DNA of 64,000 nucleotides, from assembly GCF_016924665.1 (NCBI RefSeq), contig NZ_JAFFJT010000007.1:248001-312000 (forward strand). The letters run 5' to 3'. The translations under genes and the position numbers were made by a program. The DNA comes from Nocardioides sp. SYSU D00038 (GTDB lineage Bacteria > Actinomycetota > Actinomycetes > Propionibacteriales > Nocardioidaceae). Every line of letters begins with the position of its first letter. Position 1 is the first letter of the stretch. Under the pieces are notes generated by a model that had not been told where the DNA came from, ran no database searches, and was given only the letters and a program-made list of their open reading frames with translations. This document shows positions 1 through 8,604 of the stretch, piece by piece.

Positions 1-134
1 AGGTGGCCCAGCAGCCCGTAGCGGCGACCGGTCAGCCCGAGCGGCGCGAGCGCCTCGGCGAGCGCGGCCTCCCAGGTGCGGGCGAGCGCCAGCAGCGCCA
101 CGGTGGGGCTGAACGGCGGCTGGGGTTGCGACAC
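1..134 (-). CDS. MarR-like transcriptional regulator, N-terminal part (cut by window edge)
   Basis: A reading frame starts at a GTG (132-134) and runs off the left edge, so only about 44 residues are visible. They read as an N-terminal helix followed by LAPLGLTGRRYGLLGHL, which resembles helices 1-2 of MarR-family winged-helix regulators (typically LxxLGLTxxQYxLL). The DNA-binding wing lies outside the window, so family membership is tentative. It lies in the same direction as pth, 26 nt downstream of the pth stop, and could be the distal gene of that transcript. No SD sequence is obvious before the GTG. Confidence 0.5.
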   Translation of the reverse strand, partial: MSQPQPPFSPTVALLALARTWEAALAEALAPLGLTGRRYGLLGH

Positions 135-160
135 GGTCGCAGGGTAGGCCAGGGCGGGCC

Positions 161-766
161 TCAGCTGTTGAAGCGCTGCTGGGTGCGCTCGAGACCCTCG
201 GTCAGCAGGGTCTCCACGGCGTCAGCCGCGGTCGCCACCTGGAACGGCAGCACCTTGCGCTCGGCGGCACCGTAGTTGGAGAGCACGTAGTCGGCGGGGT
301 CCTGCCGCCCGGGCGGGCGACCGATGCCGACCCGCACCCGGTGGAAGTCGCCGGTGCCGAGCGACGACCGGATCGACCGCAGCCCGTTGTGGCCGTTGTC
401 GCCGCCGCCGAGCTTGACCCGCATGGTGTCGAACGGGATGTCGAGCTCGTCGTGGATGGCGACCACCCGGGCCGGCGCCACCTTGTAGAACGACGCCAGC
501 GCCTTGACCGGGCCGCCGATCTCGTTCATGTAGCAGCGCGGTCGCACCAGCACGACCCGCGGGCCGGGCTGGCCCGGTGGGGCCAGCCGGCCCTCCACCA
601 CGTCGGCGCGCCCGGACTTGTGGGCGCGGAACGGCGAGCCGATCCGGCCGGCCAGCTCGTCGTTGACCAGGTAGCCGACGTTGTGCCGGTGGCCGGCGTA
701 CGCCGGGCCGGGGTTCCCCAGCCCGACGACGAGCCAGACCTCCGAGGTCGGCGAGGAGTCGCTCAC
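161..766 (-). CDS. pth: Peptidyl-tRNA hydrolase
   Basis: This 201-residue enzyme hydrolyses the ester bond of peptidyl-tRNAs released from stalled ribosomes, recycling tRNA in the cytoplasm. The N-terminal [19 protein letters not shown] is the family signature, containing the Asn and the catalytic His. The central [12 protein letters not shown] and the [11 protein letters not shown] segment are also typical, and the length matches the family norm (about 190-200). It starts with GTG at 764-766, overlapping the rplY stop by 4 nt (GTGA), so it is probably translationally coupled to rplY. The rplY-pth pair is conserved in Actinobacteria, where prs and glmU usually lie just upstream. Here they lie 18 kb away. 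Confidence 0.97.
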   Translation of the reverse strand: MSDSSPTSEVWLVVGLGNPGPAYAGHRHNVGYLVNDELAGRIGSPFRAHKSGRADVVEGRLAPPGQPGPRVVLVRPRCYMNEIGGPVKALASFYKVAPARVVAIHDELDIPFDTMRVKLGGGDNGHNGLRSIRSSLGTGDFHRVRVGIGRPPGRQDPADYVLSNYGAAERKVLPFQVATAADAVETLLTEGLERTQQRFNS

Positions 767-1413
767 TCCTCCGAGGCGGACTCGCCGGCCTCGGCGCCGG
801 CGTCGCTCTCGTCACGCTCGATGCCGGCCTCGGCCTCGGCGGACTCGAGGTCGGCCTCGAGGGCCTCGGCCGACTGCTGGGCGGTGATGTTGACGATCAG
901 GGTCTCGGGGTCGAGCAGCAGCGTCGAGCCCTGCGGCAGCGCCAGGTCGGAGGCGAGGATCTGGGTGCCGGCCTCGAGGCCCTCGATCGAGACCTCGATG
1001 TGCTCAGGGATGTGGGTGGCCTCGGCCTCGAGCTGGACGGTCGTGGCGTCGGTGACGACCAGCGTCTCGCGGGCGGCGTCGCCGACGAGCAGCACGGGCA
1101 CCTCGACGGTGACCTTCTCGCCGCGACGCACCGCGACGAAGTCGATGTGCTCCAGGGTGCGGCGGATCGGGTCGATCTGCACCTGCTTGGTCAGCGCGAG
1201 CTGGGTGTCGCCCTCGATGTCGAGCTCGAGCAGCGCGTTGGCGCCGCCGTGCTTGAGCGCCATCATCGTGGCGTGGCCCGGGAGGGTCAGGTGCAGCGGC
1301 TCGTTGCCGTGGCCGTAGACGACGGCGGGGACCTTGTCGGCGCGACGGATCCGGCGGGCCGCGCCCTTGCCGAACTCGGTGCGGGTCTCGGCGGTGATCT
1401 TCTCGGTGGACAT
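763..1413 (-). CDS. rplY: 50S ribosomal protein bL25, long Ctc/TL5 form
   Basis: A 216-residue bL25 protein that binds 5S rRNA in the large ribosomal subunit. The N-terminal 95 residues form the bL25 domain ([26 protein letters not shown]). The rest is the TL5/CTC beta domain, followed by an acidic tail of Glu/Ala/Asp. I chose the ATG at 1411-1413 because the protein then begins [17 protein letters not shown] like its homologues, and a GGAG lies about 11 nt upstream. The open frame extends further upstream without family similarity. It is the first gene of the rplY-pth operon, and its promoter must lie in 1414-1495, downstream of the terminator that isolates it from the exopolysaccharide genes. 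Confidence 0.95.
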   Translation of the reverse strand: MSTEKITAETRTEFGKGAARRIRRADKVPAVVYGHGNEPLHLTLPGHATMMALKHGGANALLELDIEGDTQLALTKQVQIDPIRRTLEHIDFVAVRRGEKVTVEVPVLLVGDAARETLVVTDATTVQLEAEATHIPEHIEVSIEGLEAGTQILASDLALPQGSTLLLDPETLIVNITAQQSAEALEADLESAEAEAGIERDESDAGAEAGESASEE

Positions 1414-1495
1414 GCTCGGGTCACTCCTGCGTCGTCGGTGCGTCGTGGTGCTCAGGTCGGTGGCTGCCTGCGGGCGCTGAGGGCTACGACGACGA

Positions 1496-1527
1496 ACGCC
1501 GCGCACTCGGACCGAGCAGCGCGGCGT
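1496..1527. terminator. Strong hairpin terminator between the lipoprotein gene and rplY
   Basis: ACGCCGCGC (1496-1504) pairs perfectly with GCGCGGCGT (1519-1527), and CTCGG/CCGAG extends the stem inside. It lies 115 nt past the stop of the 1642-2319 gene and upstream of rplY, so it probably ends transcription from the exopolysaccharide side. There is no U-tract, which is usual for GC-rich actinobacterial terminators. The rest of 1414-1641 holds no gene that I can see. Confidence 0.6.
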
Positions 1528-1641
1528 GGCAGCGCGCCCTGTCGATCACGGATGACCCCTGGTGGGGCTCCCTCGCCGAGGCAACTCCGGAACTCTACCG
1601 GCTGCGGCGCCCGAGCAGCCAATCCCGAGCAGCCCACCGGA

Positions 1642-2319
1642 TCAGTCGAGCGTGACCCGCCAGCAGCCCCGGTCGGGGCCGGCCGCCGCGCGCAGCTCCC
1701 AGGTGCCGGCTCGCGGCAGCCGGAGCTCGACGTCGTAGAACAGGAACTGGTCGGCGTCGGAGACGTGGTCCTCGGCGACCTCCACGGTCGCCCCGGACCC
1801 GGTGTGCCGCGCGGTGAGCACGACCCCGGGCATCTCCTCGGAGTGCTGCGGGACGAGGTAGAGCCGCGCGGCGCGACCGGGCCGGAAGGTACGGCGCAGG
1901 TCGTCGAACGGGCCGGCCCCGAAGCCACCCGAGCGGACGTCGCGAGCCGCGCGCACGGGCACGCAACCGGGTCGCGCGTCGCCCTCGAGCGCCTCGAGCA
2001 CGTCGGTCTGCTCGCCGCCGGCGCCGCGGGTGGGCTCGTCGGAGGCGTCGGCCGGGATCGGGGTGGGGTCCTGGGCGCCGGTGCTGGGTGCGTCCGACGG
2101 CGCCGCCGGCTCGCCCTCGGACCCGCCGCCGGCCGGGCTCGGGGTCGCCGTGGGGTCGGGGACGGTCGGGTCGGACGGCGTCGCGGCAACGCTGCCCGGG
2201 TCGGTGCCCGACGGCTGGGGCGAGGACGTCGGCTCGTCGTCGCCGCTGCACGCACCGAGCGACCAGGCCAGCGCCCCGGCCGCGAGCAGGACGGTCAGGG
2301 AGCGAGCGTGATGGTCCAC
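1642..2319 (-). CDS. Secreted lipoprotein with Pro/Ser/Thr-rich linker
   Basis: A 225-residue protein of no family I recognise. Residues 1-24 form a lipoprotein signal peptide ending in the lipobox LGAC (Cys24), so the mature protein should be anchored on the outer face of the membrane. Residues 25-90 are a low-complexity Pro/Ser/Thr/Asp tether. The last 130 residues look like a small beta-rich domain (VLTARHTGSGATVEVAEDHV, FLFYDVELRLPRAGTWELR), similar in feel to secreted pre-peptidase or Ig-like domains. The start is GTG at 2317-2319 with a GGAGGGGG SD, and the gene overlaps the end of the 2295-4916 gene by 25 nt. It is likely the last gene of an operon with the two propeller proteins. Function is unknown. 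Confidence 0.75.
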   Translation of the reverse strand: MDHHARSLTVLLAAGALAWSLGACSGDDEPTSSPQPSGTDPGSVAATPSDPTVPDPTATPSPAGGGSEGEPAAPSDAPSTGAQDPTPIPADASDEPTRGAGGEQTDVLEALEGDARPGCVPVRAARDVRSGGFGAGPFDDLRRTFRPGRAARLYLVPQHSEEMPGVVLTARHTGSGATVEVAEDHVSDADQFLFYDVELRLPRAGTWELRAAAGPDRGCWRVTLD

Positions 2320-4916
2320 GTGATCCCCCTCCCGGACGTCGCGTCGGTGGTCGCGAGCCGGTCGCCGACGGTGCCGGCCGGCACGCCGGCGCCGAGGTCC
2401 CCGAGGAGCAGCGAGACCCGCCCGGTCCCGGTGCCGTAGACCGAGGTGCGGGTCGTGACCCCGGCCGCGGGGGTCCAGGCCGTCGTGGCCGAGGACTTGT
2501 CGCTCCAGACCTGCAGCGCCCACTGGCCCGCCCCGGCGGAGGCGGCCGGGGTGCGGTGGGACGTGGTGCCCGAGGTGAGCGCCGAGACCGCGGCGCCCAC
2601 CGGAGCGCCGGCCGAGACGCCCCGGTAGGCCGCGACGCCCAGCGCGTACTTCGCGATCGCCGGCAGGGTCGTGCGCACCGCCGCGCCCGCGTCGGCCGCG
2701 GTGGCGCGCCGGGTCCACACGTGGCTGACCATGCCCGAGTCGGTGCGCTGGGCGACGGGGGTCCACCCCGCCGGCGTCGCGGGCGTGGTGCTGACGCCGT
2801 AGCTACCCACCAGCACCAGCTGGTCGCCGGGCTGCACCGCGGCCGGCACCGAGACCTGCGGGGTCGTGGAGTTGCCGCTCGCGCTGGCCGAGCCCACGTG
2901 GCTGATCGGCGACGACACCGGCGGCGCCGAGCCCGGCGAGACCAGGTGCACCCGGCCCCGCCAGTCGACGCTGTCGCCGACCGTCGTCAGGCTGCCCGAC
3001 GGGCCGCCCGGCCCGAACGCCATCGAGCCCAGGTCGCCGTTGCTCGCGGTCACGACGTAGAGGCGGTTGCCGGAGACGAACAGGCCGCCGGTGCCCGACC
3101 AGCCGCGGCCGGCCGACGCGGTGCCGACCTCGCTGCCCACGGTGCCGCTGTCGGCGTTGAACCACCGCCAGTAGAGCTCGTTGCGACCCGAGAGCGTGTA
3201 CCAGATCCGGTCGTGGGCGTAGGCCAGCCCGGTGAGGCTCGCCTGCTCGCTGGAGAAGCTCGGCAGCCGGCCGCGGTAGGTGTTGCCGGACCCGGTGGTC
3301 ACGTCGGCCCACCGCGGGTCGTTGTAGGGGTCGATCCGGGTCTCCGGCCCGGTCTCGGTAGCGGTGAAGCGGCGGCGGTGGAGGTAGCCGTCGGCCTTGG
3401 CCGAGAACAGCGTCTGGCCGACGACGAACGCGCCCGTCACCTGGCTCCAGTCGACCCCGCGGGTGCCGACCGAGGTGCGGGTCCCCGCGCTGGTGCCCGT
3501 GAACGGCACCGAGGACAGGTCGTTGCCGGTGCGCCGGCCGATGAGCACGTCACCGGGCAGCGTGGGCGTGCCCTCCGGGTGGGCGGCGACGCCGCCGGCG
3601 AGCGGGAAGAAGGCGAGCCGAGGACGCCGGTAGGAGTAGTTACCGATCCACTCGGTGTCGCTGCCGACCCACAAGCCGCTGGGAGTCGCGTGGATGACGA
3701 ACGCCGCCGCGCCGCGCGGGTTGCGGCCCGGGTTCCACTCCAGCGGCATGCCGGAGCCGGTGTCGAGGGCGGCCAGCCCGGGTCGCGGCACCGCGCCCGC
3801 ACCGGCGGAGTCCTGGCCGAAGGCGTTGTTCATCCAGCGCTGGTGGCCGCCGACGTAGACGGCGTTCTCGGTGGCCTCGATCGCCCACAGCGTGTCGCCG
3901 CCGGTCAGGTCGACCCAGGTCGGCTCGACGGCCTGGCCGGTCGCCCCGAACTCGAACCGGGCCGCGCTGTCGCACAACGTGCCGCGCACGCCGCCACCGG
4001 TGGTGGAGATGACGAACCAGTCGCCGCTCGGCGCGATGGAGACCCCGCGCATGTAGGAGTCGAAGGCCCAGTTGTAGCAGTAGGGCTCGTAGCGTCGGGT
4101 GCGCCAGTCGGCGTCGACCGCGGCGCCCGAGGGCAGCAGGTCGATCACCACGGCCTGGTCGCGCGACTGGCCCTCGACGCGCTTGAAGTTGCCGATCGCC
4201 ACCAGCTTGGTGCCGTCGGGCGACGCCTCGAGGTCGCGGACCCCGACCGCGCCCTGTGCGCCGCTGCCGCTGTCGTTGTGGCGGTCGGCCACGTCGAGGG
4301 CCATCCACTCGTCGAGCGCACCGGTGGTGGCGTTGAGGGCCAGCAGACCGCCGTGGGGCCGGCCGCCGGCCGCGGTGAAGTTGCCGCCCACGATCAGCCG
4401 GTTGCCGGCGCGGGTGATCGAGTTGACCATGCCGTTGATCGGCGGCGGGTTGAAGCCGCTGACCAGCTGCCCGGTGGTGAGGTCGATCAGCGCGATCCGG
4501 TTGCGGGTGGTGCCGTTGATCGTGGTGAACCGGCCGGCGACGTAGGCCGTGGTGGCGGTCGGCCCCTCCAGCACGTCGTTGACGACGTCGTTGGGGTTGG
4601 GGTTGACGTCGGTGCGCAGCGCGCCGGTCGCGGCGGTGAACGCGAACAGCCGGTTGCGCGTGGTCGTGCTGCCGCCGGGCGGGGTGACCCGGGTGAAGGT
4701 GCCGCCGACGAGCACGGTGGGCCCGACCTGGGCGATGCCGTTGACCTGGCCGTCGGCCACGGCGGGGGTGGTCGCCGCCGGGGCCGGGCTGGGCATCGTC
4801 GTGTGGCCGGGCGCCGCGGGCGCCCCCGGGCTGGTGAGCAGGAGCCCCGCCACGACGGCCCCGGCGACCCCCAGCCTGGCCAGCGTCGTCGTTGCCTGCC
4901 CGCGTGTCCTGCGCAT
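2295..4916 (-). CDS. Secreted beta-propeller-like protein, tandem paralogue 1
   Basis: An 873-residue exported protein. Residues 1-35 form a signal peptide with a twin-Arg-like start (MRRTRG) and an AxA-type cleavage region (GAPAAPGHT). Residues about 50-620 carry repeated blades of the type VGGTFTxV / AFTAATGALxxxxNP / AGRFTTINGTTRNRIA, like delta-60 or related propeller proteins. The C-terminal 200 residues form a separate domain (ISHVGSASASGN, PAGWTPVAQRTDSG, WTITLAP). It is collinear with its downstream-coordinate neighbour at 4948-7569, identical in length and very similar throughout, so this is a tandem duplication. Proteins like this accompany exopolysaccharide genes in related actinobacteria, but I know of no assigned biochemical role. 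Binding of a surface polysaccharide is an inference. Confidence 0.8.
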   Translation of the reverse strand: MRRTRGQATTTLARLGVAGAVVAGLLLTSPGAPAAPGHTTMPSPAPAATTPAVADGQVNGIAQVGPTVLVGGTFTRVTPPGGSTTTRNRLFAFTAATGALRTDVNPNPNDVVNDVLEGPTATTAYVAGRFTTINGTTRNRIALIDLTTGQLVSGFNPPPINGMVNSITRAGNRLIVGGNFTAAGGRPHGGLLALNATTGALDEWMALDVADRHNDSGSGAQGAVGVRDLEASPDGTKLVAIGNFKRVEGQSRDQAVVIDLLPSGAAVDADWRTRRYEPYCYNWAFDSYMRGVSIAPSGDWFVISTTGGGVRGTLCDSAARFEFGATGQAVEPTWVDLTGGDTLWAIEATENAVYVGGHQRWMNNAFGQDSAGAGAVPRPGLAALDTGSGMPLEWNPGRNPRGAAAFVIHATPSGLWVGSDTEWIGNYSYRRPRLAFFPLAGGVAAHPEGTPTLPGDVLIGRRTGNDLSSVPFTGTSAGTRTSVGTRGVDWSQVTGAFVVGQTLFSAKADGYLHRRRFTATETGPETRIDPYNDPRWADVTTGSGNTYRGRLPSFSSEQASLTGLAYAHDRIWYTLSGRNELYWRWFNADSGTVGSEVGTASAGRGWSGTGGLFVSGNRLYVVTASNGDLGSMAFGPGGPSGSLTTVGDSVDWRGRVHLVSPGSAPPVSSPISHVGSASASGNSTTPQVSVPAAVQPGDQLVLVGSYGVSTTPATPAGWTPVAQRTDSGMVSHVWTRRATAADAGAAVRTTLPAIAKYALGVAAYRGVSAGAPVGAAVSALTSGTTSHRTPAASAGAGQWALQVWSDKSSATTAWTPAAGVTTRTSVYGTGTGRVSLLLGDLGAGVPAGTVGDRLATTDATSGRGITWTITLAP

Positions 4917-4947
4917 TCGTGGTCTCCCGGTGGTGGTGTGGTCTGGG

Positions 4948-7569
4948 TCAGGGGGTCGGCGCGAGGGCGATCGTCCAGGCGACGCCCCGGCTGCTGGCGG
5001 CGTCGGTGGTGGCGGTCAGCCCGCCGACCGGACCGGGCGGCACCGGTGCCCCACCGTCGACGAGCAGCGACGTCACGCGGCCGGCGCCGGTGCCGTAGGC
5101 GGCGGCGCGCTGCTGCACGCCGGCCGGCGGGGTCCAGACCGTCGTGGTGGCGGACTTGTCGGCCCACGCGGTGACCACCCAGGCCCCGGAGGGCGCGGCC
5201 ACGGTGGGCGCGGTGTGGGTCGCGGTGCCGGCGTCGACCGAGGAGGCGATGGCGGTCGCGCCGATCGTCGGCGAGGCGTTGCGCCACGCCCCGATCGTCA
5301 CCGTCGCCTTGGTGGTGGCGCTGAAGGTCACCGGCACCGTCGTCCCCGCGTCGCCGGCGCCGGCCGCCCGGGTGTAGACACCCGACCAGAGGCCGGCGTC
5401 GACCCGCGAGTCGCGCAGCGTCCAGCCGGCGGGCACGGTGGTGCCGGGCGTCGTCACGCCCGCCGCGACGACCATGACCAGCGCGTCGCCGACCTCGGTC
5501 TGCGGCACCGCCACCGCGGCCGAGGCGGCGTTGACCGCGACCCGGCTGCTGCCGACGTGGGAGATGTCGGAGACCACCGGCGGCGGCTCGACGTGGGTCG
5601 GCGCCAGGGCCAGCAGGCGGTTGCGCCAGTCGGCGTTCGACACGGTGGTCGGCGACCCCGAGGTGGTGGTGCCGTCGAAGGCGATCCGCGACATCGCGCC
5701 GGTCAGGGTGGAGGTGTAGTAGAGGAAGCCGTCGCTGACGAACATGCCGCCCACCCGCCGGAAGTCGATCGGGCTGGAGACGGAGAAGACCTCGGAGCCG
5801 ACGATCCCGCTGTCGGTGCTAAACGAGCGGTACTGCAGCGTCGAGCTGGTGCTGCGCGCGTAGTAGATGCGCTCCCGGGAGTAGGCCAGGGCCTGCACGT
5901 CGTTGGCCAGCGCGGAGCCGTAGATGCTCGGGACCCGTCCGCCGTAGGAGGCGTTGCTCCCGGTGTCGACGCCCACCCAGGCGGGGTCGAGGTAGGGGTC
6001 GAGGCGGGCCGCCGGGCCGAGCGTCCGTCCGTCCCAGCTGCGGCGGTAGAGGTAGCCGTCGCTCGAGCCGTGGTAGAGGTTGCCACCGGCCCAGAAGCCA
6101 CCGCGGGCGTTGCTCCAGCTGCTGGCCTCGATGATCGTCGGCGGGCCCGCGATGGTGCCGTCGAAGGTACGCCGGGTCAGCGTGCCGCCGCTGGCCACGA
6201 GCAGGTCGCCCGGCAGCGTCGCCGAGCCTGCGGACGCCTGGGCCGCGCCACCGGCGTAGGGGAACATCGCGATCCGGGGCCGGAACGACGTGCGGTTGCC
6301 GATCCACTCGGTGTCGCTGCCGACGTAGAGGCCGCGGCTGCCGGGGAAGATCTCGAACGCCGCGGCCCCGCGCGGGTTGCGGCCGGGGTTCCAGGCCAGC
6401 GGCAGCCCGGTGGAGGTGTCGAGGGCAGCCAGCCCGGGCCGCGGCACCGAGCCCTGCCCGGGGCTGTCGTTGCCGTCGACGTTGTTCATCCAGCGCTGGT
6501 GCCCGCCGACGTAGACCGCGTCGCCCGTGATGGCGACCCCCCAGAGGGTGTCGCCGCCGGTGTGGTCGATCCAGGTCGGCTGCACCTCCTGGCCGGTGCC
6601 GGCTGTCTCGAACCGCGCCGCGGTGTCGCACAGCGTGCCGACGTTCTTGCCGCCCGTGGTCGCGATGACGAAGTATGCGCCGTCGGGCGAGAAGGCGACG
6701 CCTCGCATGTAGCTGTCGTAGGACCAGCTGAAGCAGTAGGGCTCGTAGCGGCGGGTCCGCCAGTCGGCGCGCACGGTGGCGGTGGCGCCGAGGTCGGCGA
6801 GCAGCACCTGGTCGCGCGGCAGCCCGTCGGCGGTCTTGAAGTTGCCGATGACGACCATCCGCGAGCCGTCGGGGGTGACGTCGAGCTCCTTGACCCCCAC
6901 CGCGCCCTGGGCGCCGGAGCCGCTGTCGTTGTGACGCCGGGCCAGCTGGATCGCCATCGCCCCTGTCACCGCCCCGGTGGTGGCGGAGAGGCTGGCCAGG
7001 CCGCCGCGGGTCTCGCCGCCGACCGTCGTGAACAGGCCGCCGACGTAGAGCTGGGAGCCGACCAGCGCGATGCTCGTCGCGGCGCCGTTCATCGCGGCGG
7101 CACGGAAGCCGGGCACCGGGTTACCGGTGGCCAGGTCGAGCAGCACCACCTTGCTGGTCTTGGCGCCGTTGACGGTGGTGAAGGCGCCGGCGACGTAGAC
7201 CGTGCCGGCGGTGGGGCCGGGCGCCACGTCGTTGACGGCACCGTTGAGCACCGGGGCGAACGTCGTCGACAGGGCGCCGGTCTCGCGATCGAAGGCCAGG
7301 ACGTAGGTCCGGGTGAGGCTGGGCTGGCCGCCGCCGTAGTTGCTGGCGCGGGTGAACGTGCCACCCAGCACGATCTGGCTGCCGACCTCGGCGATGGCGT
7401 GGACGGCACCGTCCTCGACCTTGGGCGTGGCGGTGGACGGCGACCAGCTGGGCGTCGTGGCGTCCTGTGCCTGCGCCTGCGGCACCGCCAGCGCGGCGAG
7501 CACGAGCGCGACGAGCACGCCGAACGACAGCCAGACCCCCGAGCCGGTCCGGAGAGACGGCACCTGCAT
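4948..7569 (-). CDS. Secreted beta-propeller-like protein, tandem paralogue 2
   Basis: An 873-residue exported protein paralogous to the 2295-4916 product. I chose the ATG at 7567-7569 because it has an SD (AAGGA) just upstream and begins a clean signal peptide, with a hydrophobic stretch LSFGVLVALVLAALAV and an AQAQ cleavage region. The open frame runs 35 codons further upstream without similarity. Propeller-like blades occupy about 45-640 (VLGGTFTRASNYGG, VAGAFTTVNGAKTSKVVLLD). A long conserved block (MQLARRHNDSGSGAQGAVG in one form) is shared with the paralogue, as are RTRRYEPYC and GGHQRWMNN. The C-terminal 190-residue beta domain ends WTIALAP. A TTGGGTAA motif lies 98 nt upstream. It is probably co-transcribed with the next two genes. 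Confidence 0.8.
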   Translation of the reverse strand: MQVPSLRTGSGVWLSFGVLVALVLAALAVPQAQAQDATTPSWSPSTATPKVEDGAVHAIAEVGSQIVLGGTFTRASNYGGGQPSLTRTYVLAFDRETGALSTTFAPVLNGAVNDVAPGPTAGTVYVAGAFTTVNGAKTSKVVLLDLATGNPVPGFRAAAMNGAATSIALVGSQLYVGGLFTTVGGETRGGLASLSATTGAVTGAMAIQLARRHNDSGSGAQGAVGVKELDVTPDGSRMVVIGNFKTADGLPRDQVLLADLGATATVRADWRTRRYEPYCFSWSYDSYMRGVAFSPDGAYFVIATTGGKNVGTLCDTAARFETAGTGQEVQPTWIDHTGGDTLWGVAITGDAVYVGGHQRWMNNVDGNDSPGQGSVPRPGLAALDTSTGLPLAWNPGRNPRGAAAFEIFPGSRGLYVGSDTEWIGNRTSFRPRIAMFPYAGGAAQASAGSATLPGDLLVASGGTLTRRTFDGTIAGPPTIIEASSWSNARGGFWAGGNLYHGSSDGYLYRRSWDGRTLGPAARLDPYLDPAWVGVDTGSNASYGGRVPSIYGSALANDVQALAYSRERIYYARSTSSTLQYRSFSTDSGIVGSEVFSVSSPIDFRRVGGMFVSDGFLYYTSTLTGAMSRIAFDGTTTSGSPTTVSNADWRNRLLALAPTHVEPPPVVSDISHVGSSRVAVNAASAAVAVPQTEVGDALVMVVAAGVTTPGTTVPAGWTLRDSRVDAGLWSGVYTRAAGAGDAGTTVPVTFSATTKATVTIGAWRNASPTIGATAIASSVDAGTATHTAPTVAAPSGAWVVTAWADKSATTTVWTPPAGVQQRAAAYGTGAGRVTSLLVDGGAPVPPGPVGGLTATTDAASSRGVAWTIALAPTP

Positions 7570-7666
7570 GTCCTTGCGACCCCCGGTCCACGGCCGGACC
7601 CTGCCGGTCCGGCGCTCCGGCCACTGTCGTCCGCCGACCGGGCGCGGCCACGGGGTGGCCGGACCG

Positions 7667-7675
7667 TTACCCAAT
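7667..7675 (-). promoter_or_regulatory. TTGGGTAA motif, copy a
   Basis: ATTGGGTAA on the minus strand, about 98 nt upstream of the second propeller gene and pointing toward it. It overlaps the stop codon of the 7667-8449 gene. It is the same motif as at 8497, 8590, 19242 and 32588, and with copy e it shares the longer GTTACCCAATRGTGG on the plus strand. Confidence 0.4.
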
Positions 7676-8449
7676 AGTGGTGGCGGCGCGCCGGGGCGGC
7701 CACGCCAGCAGCACCAGCGCGTGCACGAGGAACAGCCCCCAGAACGCCTCGTTGCCGCGGGCGGCGTAGAAGACCAGGTCGTCGAGGGTGCTGCCGAGCG
7801 AGACCTGCTTGAGCACCATCAGCGCCACCGGCGCGAGGAGCAGGAAGGCCAGCCATCCCACGACCCGGCTCGGGACGTCGGCGGCCCGGGGGTCGAGGAG
7901 CGAGCGGTGCAGGAGGTCGGCGCCGAAGGGGGCCAGCACAAGGGCGACCAGGCTCTCGGCCTGCAGGAGCACGAGCTCGGTGCTGTGGAACACGAGCATC
8001 AGCACCAGCACGGCGACCCCCGCGAGGGCGAAGGTCCGTCGGCGCGGTCGCCAGGCGTAGTAGGGCGCGAGCACGGCCGCGGCCAGCACCGGCTCGTTGA
8101 GGGTCTTCAGCCGCGGGTTGTCGAGGGTGAGCAGGAACAGCCCGACCACGACCAGCAGCGCGCTGACCGTCAGCACCAGCAACCAGAGCCGGGCGTCGCG
8201 GTCGGCCGACCGCAGGCCGCGGAGCCAGAGCAGCAGCCCGGTGGCGAGCAGGGCCAGGGCGAACGCCTCGCTGTTGTGGCCGACCTGGGTGGCCAGGCCG
8301 CCGGGCAGCAGGTGCGGCAGCACCTGACCGACGACCAGCAGCAGCGCCACGGCCTCGCCCGCCAGGAACAGCCCGACCCACCCCCGGGCGGGCAGCAGCG
8401 ACGACGGGACGGACGGCGCCGCCCCCTCCGGGACCCGTACCTCTGCCAT
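7667..8449 (-). CDS. Integral membrane protein, 7-8 TM segments, unknown family
   Basis: A 260-residue membrane protein that I cannot assign. Hydrophobic segments lie near residues 23-44, 59-78, 86-107, 117-130, 136-158, 165-176, 195-212 and 236-251. Charged loops include RSADRDARLW and YYAWRPRRRTF. Candidate functional motifs are VGHNSEAF, LDNPRLKTLNE and FHSTELVLLQAE. I checked it against exosortases because of the exopolysaccharide context, but it has no Cys and lacks their Arg/His pattern. The start is the ATG at 8447-8449, giving MAEVRVPEG. The open frame extends 77 codons upstream through the divergent promoter region with low-quality sequence. It is transcribed divergently from the wzz-like gene, and both upstream flanks carry a TTGGGTA motif pointing toward the gene. 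Confidence 0.7.
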   Translation of the reverse strand: MAEVRVPEGAAPSVPSSLLPARGWVGLFLAGEAVALLLVVGQVLPHLLPGGLATQVGHNSEAFALALLATGLLLWLRGLRSADRDARLWLLVLTVSALLVVVGLFLLTLDNPRLKTLNEPVLAAAVLAPYYAWRPRRRTFALAGVAVLVLMLVFHSTELVLLQAESLVALVLAPFGADLLHRSLLDPRAADVPSRVVGWLAFLLLAPVALMVLKQVSLGSTLDDLVFYAARGNEAFWGLFLVHALVLLAWPPRRAATTIG

Positions 8450-8496
8450 CGCGATCCCCCTCGTCCGGCCCGGTGGTGGCCGTGTCCATCCACCGG

Positions 8497-8505
8497 ATTG
8501 GGTAT
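8497..8505 (+). promoter_or_regulatory. TTGGGTAA-like motif, copy b (ATTGGGTAT)
   Basis: Plus-strand ATTGGGTAT, 100 nt upstream of the Wzz start and pointing toward it. It is one mismatch from the other copies. CCACC just before the motif is shared with copies a and e. Confidence 0.35.
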
Positions 8506-8588
8506 CTGACGCGCAACGCCGGCGCGGCACGTCGTCAAGGCACGAGTCTTGGCACCCGGGTCGAGGGACTTCTCGCCCGATCGTGCTC

Positions 8589-8598
8589 TTACCCAAGT
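8589..8598 (-). promoter_or_regulatory. TTGGGTAA motif, copy c
   Basis: The minus-strand CGACTTGGGTAA lies in the divergent region, about 140 nt upstream of the membrane-protein gene ending at 7667. It shares TTACCCAAGTCG (plus strand, 12 of 12) with copy d at 19242. Confidence 0.4.
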
Positions 8599-8604
8599 CG
8601 AGGG

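Noticed and set aside
1..275. Plus-strand 90-codon frame at the left edge
   Set aside because: It is antisense to the MarR-like start and the end of pth, with Arg/Gly-rich low complexity.
2088..5174. Long plus-strand open frame of over 1000 codons opposite the propeller genes
   Set aside because: It is a GC-driven antisense frame with Arg/Gly/Ala low complexity and no domain; the opposite strand has signal peptides and conserved blades. The similar frame at 4549-7677 is rejected for the same reason.
7667..8449. Exosortase/archaeosortase identity for the orphan membrane protein
   Set aside because: There is no Cys in the protein, and the conserved Arg and His spacing of exosortases is missing.
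8497..8505. SigB/SigF-type promoter (GTTT-N15-GGGTAT) for the TTGGGTA motif
   Set aside because: Only copy b has GGGTAT and a GTGT at roughly the right distance; the other copies lack any GTTT-like -35 element.
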